This document shows positions 1-7,194 of a stretch of DNA of 19,692 bases, one piece after another (positions within the stretch are counted from its first letter, which is position 1; each line of letters opens with the position of its first letter). The stretch is from positions 1-19,692 of the forward strand of contig JBAUHQ010000246.1 of NCBI GenBank assembly GCA_049680365.1, written 5' to 3'. Origin of the DNA: K23-9 sp049680365 (GTDB taxonomy: Bacteria; Planctomycetota; Planctomycetia; Pirellulales; Pirellulaceae). A program made the position numbers and the translations under genes. Below the pieces are notes generated by a model, which was given only the letters and a program-made list of their open reading frames with translations, was not told where the DNA came from and did no database searches.

Positions 1-76
1 GGAGCAGCGATTCGGCGAGCATCAAACGAAACTGGGCCTGAGCGAGTTTCAGCAAGAGACATCAGCCAGTAAATGA
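1..76 (+). CDS. C-terminal fragment of a probable protein-coding gene
   Basis: Frame 2 from the window start reads 24 residues, beginning EQRFGEHQ and ending ETSASK, followed by TGA at 74-76. Of the three forward frames this gives the most protein-like charged, helical tail. Frame 3 stops within 40 bases, and frame 1 stops at about the same place but has a less natural composition. The call is supported by a strong hairpin 30 bases downstream and by the convergent gene beyond it. Nothing can be said about function because only the tail is present. It may be spurious. Confidence 0.4.
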   Translation, partial: EQRFGEHQTKLGLSEFQQETSASK

Positions 77-105
77 ACGCTTGAAATGCTCACCTTCGAA
101 CGAGA

Positions 106-142
106 CATCGGCAAGGGAACCCAAGGGTCCGTCTTGCCGATG
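106..142. terminator. Hairpin between convergent genes, probable bidirectional terminator
   Basis: Perfect 10-base arms CATCGGCAAG (106-115) and CTTGCCGATG (133-142) enclose a second, bulged stem, GGAACCC/GGGTCC. It lies 30 bases after the stop of the rightward fragment and 33 bases after the stop of the leftward export gene. There is only a weak T-rich stretch (TTCTTTTA, from about 159) on the plus side, so classic Rho-independent termination is likely but not certain. Confidence 0.6.
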
Positions 143-174
143 CCTCAAACAACAGTGGTTCTTTTACTTCGCGA

Positions 175-1641
175 TTAGTTGAAACTATCGCCGAAGTTGT
201 ACGATGCACTTAGTGGGATGATCCCGTAGATGCCTTCGGTAAAGACTTGCTGGACAAAGTTGTTGAACAGCTCGATCGGTGCTTCTGGCAAGATGATCAC
301 ATCGCCATCACGCAGCCAGATTTCGTCTTTCGGATGTGCGTTGCGGCCCAGGATCGCACCTCGCAGATCCATTAGCGTGGAAACCAATTCCCAGTCGTCG
401 CCACGGCGGAAGATCACGACTTGTCGCAAGTTGGCTCCCACCGTTTGACCACCAGCCATCGCGATTGCGCCCAAGACCGTCGTCGGGGTATCCATGTTGT
501 AACGACCTGGTTGACGACACTCTCCCAAGACAAAGAAGTAGTGGGGTGCTTGGCTTTGCAGTGACGGTTCAACTTCCAAACCACCCACCGCTTCGTCGTA
601 GCGAAGATTGATCTCTTCTTTCAACTCATCCATCGACAAACCTTGAGCCTGCACACTGCCGATGCGTGGAAGACGAATTTCGCCTTCGGGTGTGATCGTT
701 TGCGTGATCGACTGGGGATCAAATCCACCGGCACCACTAATCGCTTCGCGAACTTGGCGTGCGGCTGTGCCCGTGTTAACCGGTGTAACATCGATCGATG
801 GCTTAGGATAGAACTCCTTATAAAGTTCTTCCAGCATGTCGCGAAGTTGTCCAACAGACTGCCCAGCAGCATGCACTTGGCCGATCAATCGCAGTGAGAT
901 CGTTCCGTCAGGCTGAATCTTCAAGCCTTTTTCCATCGTGCCGCGTTGCAAGTCATCGTCTGCAACCGATTCGATCATCAATTCATCGCCAACGACCAAT
1001 CGGTAAGCACCAGCCATTTTCATCGGAGCGACCAAGTAAGTCAGCTGAATGGTGTCGCCCGTACGCAGTCGGTATTCTGGCAAGCGATGTGTGCGTGCGG
1101 GACCTGCGTAGTCACCAGGACCGTGTATCTGAAACGGAGCGGTGTGTGGGCACTGCCAGCACTCACAGTCTTTGTCGACACAGGGCCCCACACCATGAGT
1201 GATTCCAAATCCGCCGATCAGACCTGCGTTGCGACCGGTGCGATCCACACATTGCTGGCAGTAGTGTCCAGTGCCGTTTGAAACGTTTTTGTGCTGGACC
1301 ACAGGATGCTGAGCCACGAAAGGTGTCGCGTGGGAATGTTCGTTCAAAGGCTCGAACTGATTGTCAACTTTTTGCGGTAGGCGAATCGAATGCTGCACTC
1401 TCTGTTCATCATCGGATCGTATTTTCTCTTCGGCCGTGATTTGTTCGCTCTCCGATTCAGCTTCGGTGAAATGATCGGGCGGAGCTTCTTTCACGACAGG
1501 CTCGGGTAGGGATTCTGCTTGCTCGTCCGAGCCCGCATGGGACTGCTGTGCATCGACCGGCGTCGACACAGCCAACCAACTGATCGCTGCAAGGCAAGCC
1601 AAGGCCCAGACAGTCTTTTTCCCAAATACATTTACGATCAT
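175..1641 (-). CDS. Polysaccharide biosynthesis/export protein (Wza-like, SLBB domain)
   Basis: 488 residues, ATG start, with a GAGAG purine stretch just upstream acting as a plausible ribosome binding site. Residues 1-32 form a signal peptide (basic GKK, hydrophobic stretch, then VDAQQ) with no lipobox cysteine. Residues 33-125 are acidic, proline-rich and probably disordered. Six cysteines then cluster at 128, 131, 154, 159, 161 and 164. A Poly_export-type domain follows at about 190-290 (LRTGD, GDEL, QPDGTISL, LIGQV). An SLBB-type segment lies at about 315-410 (TPEGEIRLPRIGSV, then GECRQPGRY and TVLGAIAMAGG). Family members form or line the outer-membrane/periplasmic exit channel for capsule or exopolysaccharide. 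No Wzc kinase or glycosyltransferase is adjacent in the window. The family call is secure; the exported polymer is unknown. The cysteine cluster is not a standard Wza feature. Confidence 0.88.
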   Translation of the reverse strand: MIVNVFGKKTVWALACLAAISWLAVSTPVDAQQSHAGSDEQAESLPEPVVKEAPPDHFTEAESESEQITAEEKIRSDDEQRVQHSIRLPQKVDNQFEPLNEHSHATPFVAQHPVVQHKNVSNGTGHYCQQCVDRTGRNAGLIGGFGITHGVGPCVDKDCECWQCPHTAPFQIHGPGDYAGPARTHRLPEYRLRTGDTIQLTYLVAPMKMAGAYRLVVGDELMIESVADDDLQRGTMEKGLKIQPDGTISLRLIGQVHAAGQSVGQLRDMLEELYKEFYPKPSIDVTPVNTGTAARQVREAISGAGGFDPQSITQTITPEGEIRLPRIGSVQAQGLSMDELKEEINLRYDEAVGGLEVEPSLQSQAPHYFFVLGECRQPGRYNMDTPTTVLGAIAMAGGQTVGANLRQVVIFRRGDDWELVSTLMDLRGAILGRNAHPKDEIWLRDGDVIILPEAPIELFNNFVQQVFTEGIYGIIPLSASYNFGDSFN

Positions 1642-1771
1642 TGGTCTCTCGCAATCCTTTTTGAAGACTCAATTTGAAATCTGATGCGTGCCCTCTTGGC
1701 GGTGCATCCGTGCTACAGCAATCAAAAACTCCACGAAACGAATTCGCTGTAAACTCGATTCTTAGTGCCTC

Positions 1772-1802
1772 GACATCTCATTCTCGAATGCGATGTCATC
1801 GC
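1772..1802. repeat. Nested short inverted repeats between two leftward genes
   Basis: Within 31 bases there are GACATC...GATGTC (1772-1777/1792-1797), CATTC-TC-GAATG (1779-1790) and GCGATG-T-CATCGC (1790-1802). The stretch lies just downstream of the stop of the TPR-type gene and about 130 bases upstream of the export gene. It could be the terminator of the former or an operator for the latter. No T-run follows on the leftward transcript, so factor-independent termination is doubtful. Confidence 0.3.
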
Positions 1803-1815
1803 AGGGGCTAATTAA

Positions 1816-3549
1816 TTAGCGTCGACTCTTTGGCATCACCCATGATCGCAACAACCCGAATCTCTTTTCCTTGCTCGATACCGGCTGAGCGTCAGTTTGT
1901 TTCGATACGGAGGCCGAACTACCACTTGTAGGCTGTGCGTTTCGGGCGATCGAATTCGTGGGTGTGTACATCGCTGCGAAAGATTCTTGATCGATTTGCC
2001 GTACAGGAATTTGGTTCTGCATTCGCGGATTCTGCAGTGCCACGATGCAACGATGAACCGTCGCCGCGTCTTGTGCCTGTTGTGCGGCAGCCATCAATCG
2101 TCCATAGCCATTTCGACTCGGTTGCAGTTCCACACTTCGATCAAGCATCTCGACTGCCTCAAGGGCCATGCCTTCGTTCAGCATCGTGGTCCCCAACTCC
2201 AGCCACGCATGGCTATTGGCCGGATCGACTTCGACAGCCGCTTGTTGCAACGAGAGGGCAACTGCTCCGCTGCGTGGATCTGACGCCTTTGCCATTGAAC
2301 TTTCGATGCGTCCTAACAACACCAATGCGTCGCTAGCCAATCCAACCGACGCGGTCGCCATCACGATTTCTTCTCGTGCGACCGCCAAATAGGCCTCGGT
2401 CGCACGCATCGGCGAAACACTTCTCAAATCACGATTTTTTAACACGCTGGTTTTGTGAGCGATGACCAGCCGTTGGAGCGAACGCTGATCGACCGTGCCG
2501 AACTTGCCATTAAAATCTTCGGATTCACGGATCGCAACCAGAGCCGCATCCAAGTGTTTTGCGTTTTGATTCCCACCCTGCTGTAGATCCTGCATCGCGG
2601 CAATATTCTGAAGAGACTGAATCGTCAATCGTTTCGCACTGTGTGTTGCACCGCGACGAAGCCGCGAACGGGCCTCGCCAAGTTGCATGGCCGCGATTTC
2701 ACCCAGTTTACTTGAGTGGATAGTCGGTTGACCAAGCAACTCCAAGGCGCCCTGGGGCTCAGTGTGACTTACATTGTCCTTCGATATCGACACCGGCGTG
2801 GGTACCGCACGCGTCGCTGCAGCAGGCTGCTTCGTTTGCCCCATCAAGCCAAAGCCTTGCTGGCTGGCAATCGAACGCAGTGCGTCCAACTGCGCACTTT
2901 CCAACGACAAGTCGGACGAAGAAGAAGAAACTGACTCTTGTTCGTTTGATGTCGAATTGTGATTCGATTTTAGTTCTGCCGAATACTGCTTAGAAACGTT
3001 CTGCGAGGTTTGCAGATCTGGCATCGTGAACGCTGAAACGCGAGATGGCTGCTTTGTTGGGGGTGGCAGCTTGGGCAAATCATCGGACGCCGAGACACTT
3101 GTACGTTTGGCTGACTTAGTCGAGACCGTACGTGCCGGAAGGTCAGCGTAATTCAAATTGCTTGTTGGCTTGGAGTCGACGAATCCGGAAATTTCTGTGG
3201 CAGATTCAATCTGAATCGGTTTTAACCGAAGTCCAATTTCTGCTGTCGACAACTTTGGTGCATCCCCTTGCACCATCGACTCGACCACGTCAACGGGAAC
3301 AGGTGCGACTTTGACCTGAGCCTCAAATATTGGCACCTGCGATGACAGAGAATCCGAATCCTCAGGCGTCCATCCATCGGACAAAAGAGACCTTAAGTCC
3401 TGACGCGACGATTGCTCGACTGGATGCCCATCAGCCAGACACCACGTTGACGCAGTTCCAAGCAGGGTGCAATTGATCGCAGCCAAAATAGCAAGCCGTC
3501 GCACGGATCGGTTGATGATCCTGCGTTGCTTGAAACGTAACTCATCCAT
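1816..3549 (-). CDS. Secreted TPR-repeat protein of unknown function
   Basis: 577 residues from the ATG at 3549. An in-frame GTG at 3609 would add 20 residues. I prefer the ATG because it puts a basic n-region (RFKQRR...RSVRR) directly before the hydrophobic stretch LAILAAINCTLLGTAS, a good signal peptide or signal anchor. The central part is serine/threonine-rich and low in complexity, including five consecutive serines. The last third is helical: a TPR-like pair (VDPANSHAWLELGTTMLNEG, then ALEAVEMLDRSVELQPS) lies at about residues 440-480 of the shorter form. The C-terminus is basic (MPKSRR). TPRs normally mediate protein contacts. Its neighbour is the polysaccharide export gene in the same direction, 174 bases downstream, so a role in envelope or polysaccharide assembly is possible but only inferred from position. 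I do not recognise a specific family. Confidence 0.75.
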   Translation of the reverse strand: MDELRFKQRRIINRSVRRLAILAAINCTLLGTASTWCLADGHPVEQSSRQDLRSLLSDGWTPEDSDSLSSQVPIFEAQVKVAPVPVDVVESMVQGDAPKLSTAEIGLRLKPIQIESATEISGFVDSKPTSNLNYADLPARTVSTKSAKRTSVSASDDLPKLPPPTKQPSRVSAFTMPDLQTSQNVSKQYSAELKSNHNSTSNEQESVSSSSSDLSLESAQLDALRSIASQQGFGLMGQTKQPAAATRAVPTPVSISKDNVSHTEPQGALELLGQPTIHSSKLGEIAAMQLGEARSRLRRGATHSAKRLTIQSLQNIAAMQDLQQGGNQNAKHLDAALVAIRESEDFNGKFGTVDQRSLQRLVIAHKTSVLKNRDLRSVSPMRATEAYLAVAREEIVMATASVGLASDALVLLGRIESSMAKASDPRSGAVALSLQQAAVEVDPANSHAWLELGTTMLNEGMALEAVEMLDRSVELQPSRNGYGRLMAAAQQAQDAATVHRCIVALQNPRMQNQIPVRQIDQESFAAMYTPTNSIARNAQPTSGSSASVSKQTDAQPVSSKEKRFGLLRSWVMPKSRR

Positions 3550-4150
3550 GAGACATTTCGCTTTTGAGATTCTTGCTTCTAGATTTCGCCCAGCGGGTTC
3601 GGCGGTCACATCCTTATGACGGCGATCCCTCTGGCAACCAACGTATCGTCGCGACGCGGAAACGTGACTGACCGATTCAGTGGAACAAATGGAATGTTGC
3701 TAGTAGGCACAATTCACAATCCATCCGACTAGACACCAAACGAATGGTTGACAAAGCAGGCACAAACGCAACGCCTGTGAAAAGCCGTACATCCCCACCT
3801 AGCTAGGGACTCACCAACCGATCAACCCCTACAGCCGGCGCCCGATCGAGAAGCTAGTAACAATTACACCGGTCATGCCGACAAACGCACCTCGATCGGG
3901 TGATTCACTCCGCTCATGCAGTTCTGATTCTGCCGACAAAACGGATTGCAGGACGTGTTAGACAGAAATCCTGAATGATCGTTAAAATGCTCCCCTCATC
4001 TGACCAGACAGTTGTGATCAACAAGAAGGACGGACAGAAATTTGCGGCTCAGGAGAGTCAATCGGCTGTGTCTGTTAGCGTGTCCGCCAACCCGTCAGTT
4101 AAGATGGCGACTGGGATCGTTTAGGTCGCATCATGCCTCAGGAATTATGA
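3550..4150. other. Divergent intergenic region upstream of hemB and the TPR gene
   Basis: About 600 bases without a convincing gene. A short rightward reading frame from 4042 overlaps hemB out of frame and has no protein-like character. The region must carry the promoters of both divergent genes. Visible structures are a 10-base perfect palindrome CCTAGCTAGG (3798-3807), a 10-base inverted repeat (3841-3850/3891-3900) and a purine-rich AGGAA at 4140-4144, six bases ahead of the hemB ATG. A weak promoter-like pair TTAGAC (3958) and TAAAAT (3983) has 19-base spacing, which is too loose to call confidently. Confidence 0.5.
3841..3900. repeat. Inverted repeat with 10-base perfect arms
   Basis: CCCGATCGAG at 3841-3850 is matched exactly by its reverse complement CTCGATCGGG at 3891-3900, with a 40-base spacer. 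Each arm contains the self-complementary hexamer CGATCG. The location in the divergent hemB/TPR intergenic region suggests paired operator sites or a hairpin in a long leader. CGATCG appears common in this genome, so part of the symmetry may be chance. Confidence 0.4.
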
Positions 4151-5158
4151 ATGTTTCAGTTTGCTCGCGGAGCTTATCCCGCCACACGAATGCGCCGCGT
4201 TCGACGTCACGACTGGTCGCGGCGTTTGGTTTCGCAAAATCAGCTTACTGCCAACGATTTAATCTGGCCGGTGTTTGTGCATGAAGCCAGCGGTCGCCAG
4301 CCGATCGACAGTTTGCCTGGCGTGGATCGTCTGGATATCGATTCACTTCGGCAGGCAGCCGCCCAGGCCTGCGAACTGGGCATACCCGCGATCGCGATTT
4401 TTCCCGCCACACCGACGGAATTGAAAACCGAAGACGCAGCCGAAGCATTCAATCCAGAGAACCTGGTTTGTCGTGCCGTGCGAGCCATCAAGGCCGAAGT
4501 CCGTGATCAACTAGGCGTCATCTGCGACGTCGCGCTGGATCCCTACAGCAGTCACGGCCAAGATGGTTTGGTTCGTGACGGTTACGTCGTCAATGACGAG
4601 ACGATCGACGCTCTCTGCAAACAGTCGATCGTGCAAGCGGACGCGGGCTGTGACATCATCGCACCGAGCGACATGATGGATGGCCGTATTGGAGCGATTC
4701 GCAAAGCACTCAATGACGCAAAGCACGATCATGTGCAAATCATGTCCTACGCAGCTAAATACGCCAGCGCCTTTTACGGCCCGTTTCGCGACGCGGTAGG
4801 ATCATCGGGAAATTTGGCGGGCGGCAGCAAGCAGACGTATCAGCAGGACCCAGCACAATCAGACGAGGCTCTTCATGAAGTCGCCTTGGACTTGCAAGAG
4901 GGCGCCGACAGCGTGATGGTCAAACCTGGCATGCCGTACTTGGATATCGTTGCCAAAGTCAAAGCGACCTTTGGCGTACCCACGTTTGCCTACCAAGTCA
5001 GCGGCGAATACGCGATGCTGGCTGCAGCCGCTCAGGCAGGGTGGCTGGACCAAGACAAAACAGTCTTGGAAAGCTTGCTGGCGTTCAAACGCGCTGGCGC
5101 CGACGGCATTCTGACTTACTATGCTCCGCTGGCAGCCAAACTTCTTGGCGCCCAATAG
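4151..5158 (+). CDS. hemB: Porphobilinogen synthase (delta-aminolevulinic acid dehydratase)
   Basis: 335 residues, the usual length for the family. It condenses two 5-aminolevulinate molecules into porphobilinogen, the second committed step of haem/tetrapyrrole synthesis, in the cytoplasm. The two active-site lysines are K203 (SYAAKYASAFYGPFRDA) and K258 (MVKPGMPYLD, the Schiff-base lysine). The signature PSDMMDGRIGAIR lies at about 172-184. In the metal loop CDVALDPYSSHGQDG (125-139), the three cysteines of zinc-dependent enzymes are replaced by A128, D130 and D138, the pattern of magnesium-type, zinc-independent enzymes. The ATG is preceded by AGGAA with six-base spacing, one of the few clear Shine-Dalgarno sequences here. 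M14 is a possible later start. No other haem gene is adjacent; a methyltransferase follows after 33 bases and is probably cotranscribed. Confidence 0.97.
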   Translation: MFQFARGAYPATRMRRVRRHDWSRRLVSQNQLTANDLIWPVFVHEASGRQPIDSLPGVDRLDIDSLRQAAAQACELGIPAIAIFPATPTELKTEDAAEAFNPENLVCRAVRAIKAEVRDQLGVICDVALDPYSSHGQDGLVRDGYVVNDETIDALCKQSIVQADAGCDIIAPSDMMDGRIGAIRKALNDAKHDHVQIMSYAAKYASAFYGPFRDAVGSSGNLAGGSKQTYQQDPAQSDEALHEVALDLQEGADSVMVKPGMPYLDIVAKVKATFGVPTFAYQVSGEYAMLAAAAQAGWLDQDKTVLESLLAFKRAGADGILTYYAPLAAKLLGAQ

Positions 5159-5191
5159 TCATCGAAACTCACTCAGCAGAACGTCAGTCGG

Positions 5192-5896
5192 ATGCCCGAA
5201 TCAACAGGCGACATCAGCTTGGACACATTGGCCAGTCAAGCCAACGATCGCTTGGACTGGATTTGGGAAACCACACAAATCGCAGGTCAACCATTCGAAT
5301 TGGCCGTCGCGGCCGACCCCGATGGCATGCTAATCGAAGCCTGCGAGCGCCAAGACGCTGGCGAAGAAGGTGTGATTGATCCGTTTTGGGCAGCAACGTG
5401 GCGGGCTGCTGCGGGACTAGATCGCTTTCTTGAGAACGTCGACTTAGCTGGCGTCGATGTCTTGGAAGTCGGTTGCGGCACCGGTCACGCCGGCATTGCC
5501 GCCGCACTCCGCGATGCGAATGTGACGCTCACTGATGGCGTCGACGATCCGCTGTTGTTGGTCCGCATGAGCATCCAGCCAGTCAAAGAACGCTGCACGG
5601 TTCAGCGACTGAGATTCGGCCAAGATCAAATCCCTGGCAAACGTTTCCCCGTGATTCTGGGCAGCGATGTGACGTATCTTCGGACGCTTTGGCCGGAACT
5701 AGAAACATGCTGTCAGCAGCACCTTGCCGACGGTGGTCAGGTCTTATTGAGCGATCCCTACCGCATCATTGCCAACGAGTTCCGCCAGTGGATCGCCGAT
5801 CGACCGTGGAATTACAGCGAGCATAAGATCACGCTGGCCGACGACCCGGAACACCCCATCCGGGTCATGAAGCTAACGGCCAAGTTGAACGCTTAG
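5192..5896 (+). CDS. SAM-dependent methyltransferase (Methyltransf_16/METTL-like)
   Basis: 234 residues. The class I methyltransferase fold shows motif I at 91-101 (LEVGCGTGHAG), preceded by DPFWAATWRAA (63-73), which resembles the P-[YF]-W-A-x-x-W element of the protein-lysine methyltransferase family 16 group. GSDVTYLRTLWPEL (157-170) corresponds to their post-II SDVxY motif. Family members methylate protein lysines or small molecules, and the substrate here cannot be read from sequence. It begins 33 bases after hemB in the same direction, so the two are probably one transcript. That need not mean a role in haem synthesis. The start has no clear ribosome binding site. The stop TAG overlaps the stop of the convergent epimerase gene. 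The fold call is firm; the subfamily is moderately firm. Confidence 0.85.
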   Translation: MPESTGDISLDTLASQANDRLDWIWETTQIAGQPFELAVAADPDGMLIEACERQDAGEEGVIDPFWAATWRAAAGLDRFLENVDLAGVDVLEVGCGTGHAGIAAALRDANVTLTDGVDDPLLLVRMSIQPVKERCTVQRLRFGQDQIPGKRFPVILGSDVTYLRTLWPELETCCQQHLADGGQVLLSDPYRIIANEFRQWIADRPWNYSEHKITLADDPEHPIRVMKLTAKLNA

Positions 5897-6951
5897 CTCT
5901 GAACCGAAGCTTTCTGTTCGGCCGAAGCGATCATTTGCGTCAGGATGTCTTTGAGTGAAACGCGAATATCCCAGTCAGGATAGTCGCGGCGCAGCTTGGC
6001 CAAATTGCTGATGTAGCAAATGTGGTCGCCTTTGCGATTGTCGTCACCCAACGAGTAGTTGACTTTGTGACCGCTGATCTCTTGGATCATCGTGATGCAT
6101 TCCAACACACTGGCCGCGTTGTCGCGACCACCGCCGATGTTGTAGACCTCACCTGGACGCGGATTCTTTGCGAATGCTTCGAATGCTTTGACAACGTCAC
6201 TACACTCGATTTGGTCGCGAACTTGTTTGCCCTTGTAGCCAAAGATCGTGTAAGGCTTGCCGGTCACGGCAACGTTGACCAGATAGCTCAAGAAACCGTG
6301 TAGCTCCACACCGCTATGGCTTGCACCCGTCAAACAACCACCACGGAAGATGCCCGTGTTGAGCCCAAAGTAGCGACCATATTCTTGCGCCAAGATGTCG
6401 GCAGCCGCTTTGGAAGCACCAAACAACGAGTGCATGGTTTGGTCGATGCGGCAGTTTTCATCGATGCCATGGTAGTCTTCTTTGCGAGCGTATTCCCAAC
6501 GTGTTTCCAATTCGTCCAACGGCAATTCGTTGGGTGCGTCACCGTAGACTTTGTTCGTGCTCATGTGACAGAACGCGGCTTCGGGAGCAAACTGGCGAGT
6601 GCCTTCTAACAGATTTAAAGTGCCGTTGGCGTTAACCTCAAAATCCAAGAACGGAATCGCGGCGGCCTTATCGTGAGATGGCTGTGCAGCACAGTGAACG
6701 ACAATGTCTGGTGGCTCGTTCTTGAACAAGTCCAAGACTGCGTCACGATCGCGAATGTCGATCGACACGGTGCGGAAGTTCTTTGTCTCTTGTTCCAAGA
6801 CGCTTTGGTTCCACTTCGTGCTGCCATCGGGACCAAAGAAGGTCGCCCGCATGTCGTTGTCGATGCCGATGACTTCGTCGCCCAATGCGTCCCAATGTCG
6901 AACGGCCGCTGACCCAATCAAACCACTGGAACCTGTCACAATTACACGCAT
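5893..6951 (-). CDS. NAD-dependent nucleotide-sugar epimerase, CDP-paratose 2-epimerase-like
   Basis: 352 residues from the ATG at 6951, which places the Rossmann motif TGSSGLIGSAA directly at the N-terminus. An in-frame ATG at 7014 would add 21 unrelated residues and is less likely. It belongs to the extended short-chain dehydrogenase family. STNKVYGD (131-138) holds the substrate-contacting Ser/Thr. At the usual YxxxK site it reads F177-G-A-S-K181, so the catalytic tyrosine is replaced by phenylalanine. The segments EYGRYFGLNTGIFRGGCLTG (190-209) and SGVELHGFL are, from memory, typical of proteins annotated CDP-paratose 2-epimerase. The likely role is making a modified sugar for surface polysaccharide. 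The substrate is not proven. The pseudokinase gene lies upstream in the same direction after a 243-base gap, so cotranscription is uncertain. Confidence 0.85.
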   Translation of the reverse strand: MRVIVTGSSGLIGSAAVRHWDALGDEVIGIDNDMRATFFGPDGSTKWNQSVLEQETKNFRTVSIDIRDRDAVLDLFKNEPPDIVVHCAAQPSHDKAAAIPFLDFEVNANGTLNLLEGTRQFAPEAAFCHMSTNKVYGDAPNELPLDELETRWEYARKEDYHGIDENCRIDQTMHSLFGASKAAADILAQEYGRYFGLNTGIFRGGCLTGASHSGVELHGFLSYLVNVAVTGKPYTIFGYKGKQVRDQIECSDVVKAFEAFAKNPRPGEVYNIGGGRDNAASVLECITMIQEISGHKVNYSLGDDNRKGDHICYISNLAKLRRDYPDWDIRVSLKDILTQMIASAEQKASVQS

Positions 6952-7194
6952 AGCTACCACTTTACCCAAAGCTGCCGTCAGCAAGTTCTGACGAGGAAAC
7001 GAATGAAGACCCACCGACGAACTTGCCGTGAACGCACGATCATTGGTTGAAAACGATTGTAGTCAGTACGGCGTGATGTCAAATCCTGCGAGCGGCCCAC
7101 AAAGGTTTTGAAGCCGACTTTCACCGCTGTGCCCCAAAAACGGCGAAAAACGCGTCCCTAATCCGTTATTCGAGTCACTCGACGACCCCGCGGG

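Noticed and set aside
3550..3609. GTG start at 3609 for the TPR gene
   Set aside because: It would bury the signal peptide behind 20 polar residues. The AAGGA before it sits only one base from the GTG, too close to act as a ribosome binding site. The start remains uncertain.
4042..4284. Rightward 80-residue frame overlapping hemB
   Set aside because: Out of frame with hemB, low-quality composition, and it ends inside the conserved hemB N-terminus.
6952..7014. N-terminal extension of the epimerase to the ATG at 7014
   Set aside because: The Rossmann motif normally begins within the first ten residues, which fits the ATG at 6951; the extension shows no conserved feature.
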